In this document: positions 53,642 to 64,000 of the stretch, one piece after another | Numbering within the stretch: position 1 is the first letter of the stretch | How the letters are laid out: the number at the start of each line of letters is the position of its first letter | Source: Mactromeris polynyma | Taxonomy: Eukaryota > Mollusca > Bivalvia > Venerida > Mactridae | Direction of reading: 5' to 3' | Length of the DNA: 64,000 nt | Assembly: GCA_032209605.1 (NCBI GenBank) | Contig: JASFXZ010000001.1 | Span: forward strand, 14,092,256-14,156,255 | The notes under the pieces: generated by a model | What the model saw: only the letters and a program-made list of their open reading frames with translations | Told to the model about the DNA's origin: nothing | Database searches by the model: none | Position numbers and translations under genes: made by a program

Positions 53642-55632
53642 TAGTCAAATGCAGAAAGTGACAAGAGTAACTGAAACCATTAGTGATGGTTTGGTATTGC
53701 ACACAAAAAATGCTTCACAGGAAATGAAAATCATTTTACGGTACGTGGTTAAGCATTATAGTGAATACATTAATTCAGTCATTTCAGCATGTGCTAATTT
53801 CTATAAATGCAGGGATGAAAGCTAACATTTGTATCTGCTTATTATTATTCGCCCATTTTTACTGTGCTCTCAGAAATGTTATTTATCACAGAAAGCTTCA
53901 AAAAACTGTAATGTGCATTGATATATTTATTGATTTGCTTTTAACAATCATTTTTCTTCATTATTGTTTGAATGGATGTGAAGAGATTTACCTTAGCGTG
54001 GTCCGAAGTTTTCATTAAGGTTTTTTTTTATGCACAGACATTCCATCATACTATGGTCAGTATTTTATCTGATCAGAAGAATTGAAGGACATTTCTGCTT
54101 ACTAAAATTTATTGAAATTAGAAGCAGTATGAATTCAACTTGCCCATTTGTTAAGCATATTTTTTTTTGGATTTTCATGGAAGTTTTTGGACTGCATCTT
54201 TTATTGCTAGTATTAAAAGTATTTAAAATCAATCTTTTGTTTGTTTTCGAATGAGTGAAGGTTTAAAAAAGTAAGTTTGTTCACATTGTAGCAAATTAAG
54301 CATTTTTAGCTCATGATTTGAATTATATTAGTACATACATGTATAATTGTTTTATTTACTAGGATGTAGGGACAACCCTCTGCTTTATAGTATACTTCAG
54401 CGAGTGTCTTGTTTTTTGTTCCCTATGTACTCGTACGATTACACTGGAAATATTCCAATCTTGATTGTGATTTGTGGTGTTTTACTGGAATACTTATTTG
54501 AAGCAGAAAATTTTGTTTCACACCTATTTTGTTGCTATATATTTTTTGCAATGTAGAGTCTGTTGTGATAGGAACTTACCTACAACAAGCTTTATATCCT
54601 TACAAACTCTAATGTGATATTAGATGTAAAATTTATTTTGTTGGAACTTATTTTTTGTGTTCAGTTGCTTTTTTTGTTATAATACTAACATTATTGACAT
54701 ATTGTGCGCAATTCAGAGACTTTTCATGCCAATATAATTTTTATGAATTTGTGTTTGTCTGAAGCCTGTAAAAACACCAACATGTTTAGTATGCCAAATA
54801 TTAAATTGGAATTTATCTTTCCTTGGGAGTACCAGAAACTGTTAAAGTAAATGTAGTGGTCAGTAAGTCATTACTGTATAGCTCTGCCCCCTTGCTGCAT
54901 TCAAGTTTGACCACAAACTAATATTGAAAGTTAAATTGACCACCTCAAGTATCTTCTGCAAAGCATAACTTTATGAATGGTTTGTGCTAGTACATAAATT
55001 GTATCAAGTTTGTCCGTTTTATTGTAGTCTTGTTTCTCTGTTCCAGATTTTGTATTATTGCTGAATTGTATGTATATATCGTTTATAATGTAAGAAAATT
55101 TGTTATTTGATGTCCGATCATAAACTGTGATCCAAATTTTGTTTTTTTGCTTGAAAAAATTAAATAATGTGAAAATTAAAATATTTTTGTTTTGAAAAAG
55201 AGCAAGTCATATTCATTTTGGGAGATAATTTGATACCAGTACCTACCATAATGGTGGATGGTAGAAAATCATCTGGACTGATATCCGTGTGAGAATGTAA
55301 AATTTTAAAATCGGTTTTCATTGAGGGTGTTGTTTTTTTTTAAATTTTGTGTAGTGATTTGCCAAATAGATAATTCGCTTCTCATCATATGTTAGTTGAG
55401 GAAGACGCCTTCAATGATCTCCAAGTGATTCAGTAAAATTTTAACAACTCTTGGACCTAGTCCTGTTTGACAAAATGAACTGGTGTTATCCCCTACCTCT
55501 CTGAAAAAGTCGCAAGTTTTGAATCAGTCACAAAAACGACCCTGGCAAACCCAAAATTTGCAACATTCCATGGATAACTTTCATGCCTGTGTTTCCCTAT
55601 TTTGTAAACTATGTTATAATTATAATTGATCA

Positions 55633-55862
55633 AAATGTGTGTACTTTTATGACGGCTTATGAAGCTCCAAGAATCATCATCTCCAGTGATCGCCTCACTC
55701 TATCAATAATATTCAGTTTTTTTTAGTAACTACTGTTTGCCGTTAAGAATGTGTGTACTTTTATGACAGCTTATGAAGCTCCAAGAATCATCATCTCCAG
55801 TGATTGCCTCACTCTATCAATAATATTCCGGGTTTTTTAGTAACTACTGTTTGCCGTAAAGA
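55633..55862. repeat. 115-bp tandem duplication
   Basis: Two copies beginning AATGTGTGTACTTTTATGAC at 55,633 and 55,748, with only a handful of substitutions, each ending 'actactgtttgccgt'. Confidence 0.88.
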
Positions 55863-56346
55863 AAAAAGAAACTTTATAATTGACAATTTTATTTCATGTT
55901 GTCTTCTCTGTATGTAAACAAGACAAGTTAACACATATTGCACAAAAGAAAGGACATATCACTTGTAAAAACATTGCACATAAATTTGTATGTTTTTTAT
56001 AATATTGCACAAATACAAATTGCACTAACATCAAAAGCACATGTAATTGACAAACGGCCAAAATACATAAACATAATTGATTTTGATATTTTCCAACCAA
56101 TAATATATGACTTGGTGTATTCAGGGTGGGGGAGGTGAACACATGACTTTTTGTAAATTTTATTTAACCAGATTCAACGCAATCCCAGAACAGTACGTAT
56201 TTTGGCAGTTTTTGTTTGTTAGAAGTAGTTGTTAATAGCCTAAATGCTGGTCAACTAAAATCTGGTTGCATCGATGCCCATATCGACACATAGATCTCTG
56301 TAGATTTGCCGGAATGCGTGCCACAACAAATTGGAGAACATTTCGC

Positions 56347-58916
56347 ATTGCTTTAACTTTGCGGCACCCACGTGTTCACCAACCCTGGTATTGGGGCCAA
56401 GATAAAAACATTGCTTTAACTTTGCGGCACCCACGTGTTCACCAACCCTGGTATTGGGGCCAAGATAAAAACATTGCTTTAACTTTGCGGCACCCACGTG
56501 TTCACCAACCCTGGTATTGGGCCAGGATAAAAACATTGCTTTAACTTTGCGGCACCCACGTGTTCACCAACCCTGGTATTGGGGCCAAGATAAAAACATT
56601 GCTTTAACTTTGCGGCACCCACGTGTTCACCAACCCTGGTATTGGGGCCAAGATAAAAACATTGCTTTAACTTTGCGGCACCCACGTGTTCACCAACCCT
56701 GGTATTGGGGCCAAGATAAAAACATTGCTTTAACTTTGCGGCACCCACGTGTTCACCAACCCTGGTATTGGGCCAGGATAAAAACATTGCTTTAACTTTG
56801 CGGCACCCACGTGTTCACCAACCCTGGTATTGGGGCCAAGATAAAAACATAGCTTTAACTTTGCAGCACCCACGTGTTCACCAACCCTGGTATTGGGCCA
56901 GGATAAAAACATTGCTTTAACTTTGCGGCACCCACGTGTTCACCAACCCTGGTATTGGGGCCAAGATAAAAACATCGCTTTAACTTTGCGGCACCCACGT
57001 GTTCACCAACCCTGGTATTGGGCCAGGATAAAAACATTGCTTTAACTTTGCGGCACCCACGTGTTCACCAACCCTGGTATTGGGGCCAAGATAAAAACAT
57101 TGCTTTAACTTTGCGGCACCCACGTGTTCACCAACCCTGGTATTGGGGCCAAGATAAAAACATTGCTTTAACTTTGCGGCACCCACGTGTTCACCAACCC
57201 TGGTATTGGGGCCAAGATAAAAACATTGCTTTAACTTTGCGGCACCCACGTGTTCACCAACCCTGGTATTGGGCCAGGATAAAAACATTGCTTTAACTTT
57301 GCGGCACCCACGTGTTCACCAACCCTGGTATTGGGCCAGGATAAAAACATTGCTTTAACTTTGCGGCACCCACGTGTTCACCAACCCTGGTATTGGGCCA
57401 GGATAAAAACATTGCTTTAACTTTGCGGCACCCACGTGTTCACCAACCCTGGTATTGGGGCCAAGATAAAAACATTGCTTTATCTTTGCGGCACCCACGT
57501 GTTCACCAACCCTGGTATTGGGGCCAAGATAAAAACATTGCTTTAACTTTGCAGCACCCACGTGTTCACCAACCCTGGTATTGGGGCCAGGATAAAAACA
57601 TCGCTTTATCTTTGCGGCACCCACGTGTTCACCAACCCTGGTATTGGGGCCAAGATAAAAACATTGCTTTATCTTTGCGGCACCCACGTGTTCACCAACC
57701 CTGGTATTGGGCCAGGATAAAAACATTGCTTTAACTTTGCGGCACCCACGTGTTCACCAACCCTGGTATTGGGGCCAGGATAAAAAAGTAGCTTTAACTT
57801 TGCGGCACCCACGTGTTCACCAACCCTGGTATTGGGGCCAGGATAAAAAAGTAGCTTTAACTTTGCGGCACCCACGTGTTCACCAACCCTGGTATTGGGG
57901 CCAGGATAAAAACATTGCTTTAACTTTGCGGCACCCACGTGTTCACCAACCCTGGTATTGGGGCCAGGATAAAAAAGTAGCTTTAACTTTGCGGCACCCA
58001 CGTGTTCACCAACCCTGGTATTGGGGCCAAGATAAAAACATTGCTTTATCTTTGCGGCACCCACGTGTTCACCAACCCTGGTATTGGGGCAAAGATAAAA
58101 ACAGAGCTTTAACTTTGCGGCACCCACGTGTTCACCAACCCTGGTATTGGGGCCAAGATAAAAACATTGCTTTAACTTTGCGGCACCCACGTGTTCACCA
58201 ACCCTGGTATTGGGGCCAAGATAAAAACAGAGCTTTAACTTTGCGGCACCCACGTGTTCACCAACCCTGGTATTGGGGCCAGGATAAAAACAGAGCTTTA
58301 ACTTTGCGGCACCCACGTGTTCACCAACCCTGGTATTGGGGCCAGGATAAAAACATAGCTTTAACTTTGCGGCACCCACGTGTTCACCAACCCTGGTATT
58401 GGGCCAGGATAAAAACATTGCTTTAACTTTGCGGCACCCACGTGTTCACCAACCCTGGTATTGGGGCCAGGATAAAAACATTGCTTTAACTTTGCGGCAC
58501 CCACGTGTTCACCAACCCTGGTATTGGGGCTAGGATAAAAACATTGCTTTAACTTTGCAGCACCCACGTGTTCACCAACCCTGGTATTGGGGCCAAGATA
58601 AAAACATTGCTTTAACTTTGCGGCACCCACGTGTTCACCAACCCTGGTATTGGGCCAGGATAAAAAAGTAGCTTTAACTTTGCGGCACCCACGTGTTCAC
58701 CAACCCTGGTATTGGGGCCAGGATAAAAACAGAGCTTTAACTTTGCGGCACCCACGTGTTCACCAACCCTGGTATTGGGCCAGGATAAAAACAGAGCTTT
58801 AACTTTGCGGCACCCACGTGTTCACCAACCCTGGTATTGGGGCCAGGATAAAAACATCGCTTTAACTTTGCAGCACCCACGTGTTCACCAACCCCAGTCA
58901 TATACGGCAGCCAGGA
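56347..58916. repeat. 63-bp satellite, 41 units, one CACGTG E-box per unit
   Basis: Unit: ATTGCTTTAACTTTGCGGCA, CCCACGTGTTCACCAACCCT, GGTATTGGGGCCAAGATAAA, AAC. The first CACGTG is at 56369 and the last at 58878, 2,509 bases apart; this equals 29 intervals of 63 bp and 11 of 62 bp. The 62-bp units lack one G and always read GGGCCAGG. Short units at positions 3, 7, 9 recur at 11, 15, 17, so there is a higher-order unit of eight (about 501 bp). Because 63 is a multiple of three, both strands stay open over many units (up to 249 codons), but frames break at each 62-bp unit. No gene is called. Confidence 0.97.
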
Positions 58917-59351
58917 TAAAAACAATCTAGAAAATGAAAAAAAATCATACACAGTTGAAGCATTGCACAACAACCTTTTTGAACGTTTTCGTACAATAAC
59001 AAAACAAATTTAATTAATAAATAGATGACGACATATAATAAACTGTTCCAATTGAGCACAAAATTTAAGCATATTGCACACAAAAAATACGAAGCTAGGT
59101 TACAAAAATCATAAGAATTTTGACTACAGAAAAATTCATCTCAATAGCATTAAACATAAAACTATAACTAGAGAAATTCTTGTGAACATTATTATGCTAT
59201 GAACACATTGGAAATTCGTCAATTATCAATTAACAACTTGTTCCTTTCACCTTAACTGATGCATAAATGTCAGTTCGGACTAATACAAATCCACTCGATT
59301 TGATAGTTTGTTATATTATCAACTTTATCAGGTTATAAAACACAAAAAGTC
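58917..59351. other. Spacer between two arrays
   Basis: AT-rich sequence without recognisable genes, repeats or motifs. Confidence 0.5.
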
Positions 59352-59660
59352 AAATGATATACAAATAATTGAAACAACATTAACCATGCAAATGATATAC
59401 AAATAATTGAAACAATATTAACCATGCAAATGATATACAAATAATTGAAACAACATTAACCATGCAAATGATATACAAATAATTGAAACAATATTAACCA
59501 TGCAAATGATATACAAATAATTGAAACAATATTAACCATGCAAATGATATACAAATAATTGAAACAATATTAACCATGCAAATGATATACAAATAATTGA
59601 AACAATATTAACCATGCAAATGATATACAAATAATTGAAACAATATTAACCATGCAAATG
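59352..59660. repeat. 38-bp tandem repeat, 8 units, with ATGCAAAT octamers
   Basis: Unit AAATGATATACAAATAATTG followed by AAACAATATTAACCATGC, starting every 38 bp from 59352. Perfect octamer ATGCAAAT recurs eight times from 59386 to 59659. C/T variation in AACA(A)CATT separates older and newer units. Confidence 0.95.
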
Positions 59661-60321
59661 AGCATAAAAACATGAAGCATGAAAAGTTAATCATTAAATT
59701 AAATAAACCACAACACTTGAATGAATGAGAGCTAATCGGTGAAAGTGCATGAATGAAATTCACTTGTGCTCATTCTTTCGACACAATAAATTGATTTTAT
59801 CTAATACATGATTATCTGTATGGTAGAACAAAAGTCACCATGTAAAAGTTACATTTAAAATATTCTATTCAAACAAAATTGAACATTCAACATAAGCACA
59901 GGCTTTATTACTCAAAATCGGGTAAGTAACCGAGTTGGTGACAGTCATTTTCTGGTGACAGTCATTTTACCTTTAACTTGTTGGTATAAACAGTAATATA
60001 AAATATTCAAACTCACATGAGCAAGATGCAATATTTTAACTTTAGCGACAGCAGGATAAAATTTCTATAAAATCACAACAATGAAAATGAACAATTCTAA
60101 AATGTAATTAATATATAACAATAAATAGCAAGCACCCTTTGTAGCTGGAAGAGAACAAACAGGCAAGAGAATCGATAAGAAAAATTAACAGCAATATATT
60201 AAACTATGAGGCAGATTATTCCATAAAACATTAACATTCAAATCACATGATTCTTAAATGATAGTCTTGTCCATGAAACAAATATCAGCAACATTTTTGA
60301 TCACTTGTAATGATCAAGGCA

Positions 60322-60646
60322 AATCTTACAATGATTGCTTTGTTTAAATCTTACAATGATTGCATTGTTTAAATCTTACAATGATTGCATTGTTTAAATC
60401 TTACAATAATTGCTTTGTTTAAATCTTACAATGATTGCATTGTTTAAATCTTACAATAATTGCTTTGTTTAAATCTTACAATGATTGCTTTGTTTAAATC
60501 TTACAATAATTGCTTTGTTTAAATCTTACAATGATTGCATTGTTTAAATCTTACAATGATTGCATTGTTTAAATCTTACAATGATTGCTTTGTTTAAATC
60601 TTACAATAATTGCTTTGTTTAAATCTTACAATGATTGCATTGTTTA
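60322..60646. repeat. 25-bp tandem repeat, 13 units
   Basis: Unit AATCTTACAATGATTGCTTT followed by GTTTA, at exact 25-bp steps from 60322 to 60622. Two variable positions (ATGATT/ATAATT and GCTTTG/GCATTG) alternate along the array. It ends about 200 bp beyond the MYT1-family stop in gene sense, so it may be transcribed as 3' UTR. Confidence 0.95.
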
Positions 60647-60851
60647 AATTTTTAAACAATTACATTTAACTTTGAAAGGTGAAAAATATTAAATTCATTC
60701 ACAAATGCATTACCTATAACTTAAATATTATCTGAATGACCTGTGTTTCAATAGCATACCAGTGGATCTAAACGTAGTTTCAGAGAACATTTTTCATTCA
60801 AGACTTGGGTTATTCCCTCTCCAGGCTAATTAATGGGTGAAAGTGAGTTTT

Positions 60852-61112
60852 CTAAGCCACTTGTATATCAGAGACAGCCATTTTTATCGTACTCTGGAGG
60901 CAATTATCACCATTACTTCCCCTTGATGCGTATAAATGATGAATCATGCTAAGACAGTTATCGAAATTCTCCTCTCGGAATACTTCTTCGACAGCCGGAA
61001 ACCGAATACAATTGAGTCCAGCGATAATCTTACAGCGTACAGTTTGCAGGTAATCTTGTAGTTGTTTATTTTGTGTATCGATCACCGACATCTCTTGTTC
61101 ATTCTGTTGAAT
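60852..61112 (-). CDS. MYT1: MYT1-family last exon: conserved C-terminal domain and stop
   Basis: AAACAG acceptor; [20 protein letters not shown], then [20 protein letters not shown], then [11 protein letters not shown] and TAG at 60852-60854. Eighty-six codons. Confidence 0.92.
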   Translation of the reverse strand: MQQNEQEMSVIDTQNKQLQDYLQTVRCKIIAGLNCIRFPAVEEVFREENFDNCLSMIHHLYASRGSNGDNCLQSTIKMAVSDIQVA

Positions 61113-63850
61113 CTGTTTAAATAAAATTTTATAAAATATCTATTAATATTTTATGCGTTTGTTTTCATCAAGTTTTACCCCGTTTTTCAGTCATATACGG
61201 CAGCCAGTTGACCTAACCTGTTTTCCTGGAATTAATTATCAACCAGGGCTAACTTGACAGTAGCCAATGTCACAGAAGAACATAACCTGCCCAACCTTGG
61301 AATCAAACCTAGATCCGACGGGTGACAGTCTAGAGCTCTACCAACTGAGCTAGCCAGGCAAGCTGAATATTTCATTCTTTTCATTAACTGGAATAATGCA
61401 GGCATGAGAATGGAAAATTTCAAAATCAGCATCTATTTCAACAACGGCACTAATGAACCTGCAATCCATGGAATTCCGCAAAATTATGCCTGTTAAAAGT
61501 AGGCGATATCGAGCACTATAGTTTCGGCGGAAGTACTTGGGGGGGGGGGATGGGCCAATTGATGAACAGCAAGACTCTAGATATTTCATATTTGCAGAAC
61601 CTGCTAAATATCTATCAACAACTAAAATATATATTAGGTACAAATATGCCCACACAGATGCCCACAATGACCACATCTTCCCTTATCAGGAAGACATTTT
61701 GTTTCATAATCATCTTGCTTAATAGCAATAAGGACAAGCAGTCACCAGTCTACAATTGGGTGTGGGTAGGAGGGGGTGCCAAAAAAACCGATACACCTAA
61801 TAAAGTATTGTTTGTTTTCTTCAGTGATACTACCTATCTTAGCTTTTACCCTTAATGCTGGTGTCCTTAATGCGTTTATATACATACAATACCGATGCTA
61901 AAGCACACTTTTTTAAGGGTATACAGTATAATTTTAGATCCATTGAAGTTCAGTCAGGCATTAAATCCAGTCTTTGATATCAATGAGTTTTGAGCAAGAT
62001 TCAAGCTGCTTGCTGTTGTTTGTACAGCACCACAGAATTAGAGGAACAATCCCATAGTTATAGCAATTCTGAGTCGATCTTTTTCATGAAAAAGGACTTT
62101 TTGGGGACGAAAAATATACCTTAGATTCCAAACAAGCCATTTCAGCTTTCAACTTTATGATCTGCGATTCCTCAGCCAGATTTGTATGCTTCAGGTCTTT
62201 TATATCGGAATCTAATAATTCTAATTCTTTGTCTTCATTTAAATCTGAAACAGAAGTGAGAGGAACATGTACAGTAAAACGTCACTTACAGATCACCTCA
62301 AAATTAAGACCTTATTTGCATGCATCTGTTTTCAAATTTCCTTTCACATACAAACTCAATAATCAGACCACCTCATTAATAAGCCAAACTTTCTTCAGAA
62401 CAAAAGGTGGTCTCATCAGAGGTCTCATTGTATGATAATACCAAGGTGTGACTTTCTAAATCAACAATTAAACTAAAAGAATTTAAATTTATAAACAGAA
62501 TATGTTTAAACTTTTCCTCACGTTTAATGGGATGATTCATCAACAATAAACGTTGTAAACAGCTTAAACTAGAGTTACATTTACAGGGCAAGGAAACCTG
62601 CATGCTATTATAAATCTGTAACATTATGCACAACAATACATTAAGCCTTAATAATGTCAATTAACCGTAACCAGACCAACCTAATATGTTACCCCACCAA
62701 ATTTTTATGGTTCAAAATTCTGAAAGTCAGATATACATTTATTGTATCAGTCTCCTATACTATTGTATGAAGAAAGTCACTATCCATCAACCAAACTGTT
62801 CATCAGCATGTTACCGAAAACTGTTCAATTTATGGCCTTACAACAACCATTTACAAGTTCATTAAACATGCAATAAAGGTTTATAGAGGTCGACCCACAA
62901 GGTCCATATAACATTACATATTGTGACCACAATATGACAACGACCATTCTGTAATGGACAAGTTATTTTTCTTGTTGGGAAACAACACCAAATGTTGATG
63001 ATGTATTTCCAGGAATTTTCACTGATTCTTTTCACAATTAGAAGACTACATTGTTTTAACAGAAAGAGTACAATTGGTACCTTCTCCATTTTCAACTTTC
63101 TGCTGTAATGCTGCTAGTTCAGATGGACTCAGCTTGGCCTTCTTCATAGCTAACGAAGCTCTCGGACAACCTGACAAGCTACGATGTGACAGGAAGTTAC
63201 CGTTAGCATGACCAGAGCCATCACATCCTGGTGTTGGACATCTGCAATATAACGATATCACAAACTTTACCACTTATACATAATATTCTCTGCAGTAGCA
63301 AATTAATGAAGAAAAAATTAAATGGAAACTTTGACAATTCAACAGAACAAAACAGAGGTTAGTTGACCCAGCTAAATCTTGTTCTCCCTAATATGAATGA
63401 TAAACTCTTGATATCATTTTTTATGATGTGGCTTTAAGTCACATAAACGACCAGGGCAATGTCGTGACTTTTCCAGTTTAAGGGTGGTGGAAGACCCCAG
63501 GGTAGAACAGACCTTCCATAAGCCAGCAGGAGACATTCCCCCAATATGAATTTTACATCTTGAGTGTGATTCAAACACACATCATTGAGGGACAGAAGAT
63601 TTCAAGTAAGCGACTATAATCTCTCAACAATGGAGTCCCTTATATCAATATGCTATGGAAGACTAAGTGTAATCAGAGCGATAATGCTCATGCTAGTATT
63701 TTGTACAGGGCATTACATTGAATAAAAATTCCTTACACGCATGGATCCATCTTGAGAGCAGCTGATATATCTACGCTACCATTACAGTCTAAACCAGGAA
63801 ATAAGTTACGTTGAAGTTTGAATCTGTTGGCAAGAGGGCAACCTGAGGCA
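60852..63850 (-). CDS. MYT1: MYT1/MYT1L/ST18-family zinc-finger transcription factor, 3' part (4 exons, runs off right edge)
   Basis: Exons in transcript order are 63737-63850, 63081-63241, 62120-62244 and 60852-61112, with all phases consistent. They encode the end of one C2HC finger, a complete C2HC finger, a coiled coil, and a conserved C-terminal domain to a TAG stop. The ending ([10 protein letters not shown], then SDIQVA) parallels the vertebrate ST18/MYT1L C-terminus (IRLP..EPI, RGIQV). These factors bind AAGTT-containing DNA and act in neural and endocrine differentiation, with MYT1L repressing non-neuronal genes. The N-terminal fingers lie beyond position 64000. Confidence 0.95.
61190..61365 (-). 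mobile_element. SINE family B with well-preserved tRNA-like head
   Basis: Reverse strand: TAGCTCAGTTGGTAGAGCTC (A-box region), then TAGGTTTGATTCCAAGG (B-box), then the family body ending at 'ggcagccagttgacc'. It lacks normal tRNA cloverleaf closure and has a SINE body, so it is not called a tRNA gene. Confidence 0.75.
62120..62244 (-). CDS. MYT1: MYT1-family exon: coiled coil
   Basis: Encodes [20 protein letters not shown] and a [16 protein letters not shown] helix with leucine/isoleucine heptads, as in the family coiled coil. The TTTCAG acceptor and AAG|GTATAT donor fit. Confidence 0.88.
62272..62430. mobile_element. pogo/Tigger-like MITE
   Basis: A 159-bp member, CAGTAAAACGTCACTTACAG ... 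GGTGGTCTCATCAGAGGTCT, flanked by TA. Its termini are more diverged than in the 34-kb copy. It lies just upstream of a MYT1-family exon. Confidence 0.65.
63081..63241 (-). CDS. MYT1: MYT1-family exon: last C2HC finger
   Basis: [20 protein letters not shown] followed by SLSGCPRA gives all C, C, H, H and C ligands. The [18 protein letters not shown] signature is almost identical to the last finger of vertebrate ST18/MYT1L. The donor GAAG|GTACC lies after a short [16 protein letters not shown] helix. Confidence 0.95.
63425..63600 (-). mobile_element. SINE family A copy, inverted
   Basis: The reverse strand reads a B-box-like GATTCAAA followed by 'tgctggcttatggaaggtctg', 'ggggtcttccaccaccc' and 'gtgacttaaagcc', the same order as the plus-strand copies. 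It lies in a MYT1-family intron. Confidence 0.6.
63737..63850 (-). CDS. MYT1: MYT1-family exon: end of penultimate C2HC finger
   Basis: Starts mid-finger with [11 protein letters not shown], so the preceding exon should end with the HRS half. A linker [19 protein letters not shown] and MDPC follow. Two overlapping donors exist (TGC|GTGTAA and GCGT|GTAAGG); the second keeps the reading frame. Confidence 0.9.
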
Positions 63851-64000
63851 CTGAAAGCAGAAGCACACTCTGATTACTATGTGTGACTGAGAATATGGTT
63901 CATAACATGTATACAAATGGAATAAGAATGTCACAAAATATGCCTGTCCTAAGTCAGAGCTCAGAGTTAAAACAAGACAAATTTTAGGTAATTTCTATAA

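Larger units (their letters stand above)
52006..55632 (+). other. PCMTD 3' UTR and downstream intergenic
   Basis: No gene seen. AATAAA hexamers at about 52,308 and 52,566 are candidate polyadenylation signals. Small repeats are present: an inverted element at 52,753, a dispersed block at about 53,100-53,400 and a MITE at 53,464. Confidence 0.45.

Noticed and set aside
53628..54556. Several hydrophobic ORFs of 65-85 codons after PCMTD
   Set aside because: T-rich 3' UTR or intergenic sequence gives F/L/I-rich frames; no signal for a membrane protein family and no splice-consistent extension.
56255..58973. Many long open frames on both strands across the 63-bp array, up to 249 codons
   Set aside because: They follow from a stop-free 63-bp unit being a multiple of three; frames break at every 62-bp unit and neither strand shows a start context, splice signals or a known domain.
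61296..61365. tRNA gene on the minus strand (TAGCTCAGTTGGTAGAGC)
   Set aside because: It continues into the body of a SINE seen at four other places, so it is the tRNA-like promoter head of that element.

Overview
This is a eukaryotic, intron-rich, AT-rich genomic window, most likely from a bivalve mollusc. Two things point there: the invertebrate-type gene set, and a terminal-hairpin element whose core is a ~145-bp tandem array, resembling the 'pearl'/Helitron-like repeats known from bivalves. Species cannot be resolved. There is no prokaryotic operon, CRISPR array, rRNA or complete tRNA gene.

Four protein-coding genes can be reconstructed with matching splice phases. (1) Minus strand, off the left edge to about 18.7 kb: 5' part of a MAK/CILK1-type ciliary kinase (five coding exons, catalytic core through the TDY T-loop). 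(2) Minus strand, 26,044-42,845: a complete L3MBTL-type Polycomb-group reader with 19 coding exons and 1,322 residues (FCS finger, three MBT repeats, MYT1-type C2HC finger, SAM domain). (3) Plus strand, 47,737-52,005: a complete PCMTD-type methyltransferase-fold SOCS-box protein with 4 coding exons and 620 residues. (4) Minus strand, 60,852 to beyond the right edge: the last four coding exons of a MYT1/MYT1L/ST18 neural zinc-finger gene.

Genes 2 and 3 are head to head and appear to share a promoter interval at about 45.1-46.1 kb. Genes 3 and 4 converge, and their interval (52-60.8 kb) holds three tandem arrays: a 63-bp unit in 41 copies each with a CACGTG E-box, a 38-bp unit with eight perfect ATGCAAAT octamers, and a 25-bp unit in 13 copies. 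The interval between genes 1 and 2 (18.7-26 kb) holds the hairpin-ended element with thirteen AGGTCA direct repeats (DR0), a 22-copy 38-bp minisatellite and small inverted-repeat elements. Introns carry two SINE families, an internally deleted mariner, pogo/Tigger-like MITEs with TA target duplications, and a hAT-like element with an exact 8-bp duplication.

The PCMTD-MYT1 adjacency matches a linkage known in human (PCMTD1 with ST18, PCMTD2 with MYT1), so this is probably an old animal gene neighbourhood. No new multi-gene system was found. The most unusual features are the arrays carrying transcription-factor-like sites and the PCMTD protein, whose BC-box and Cul-box are far apart.
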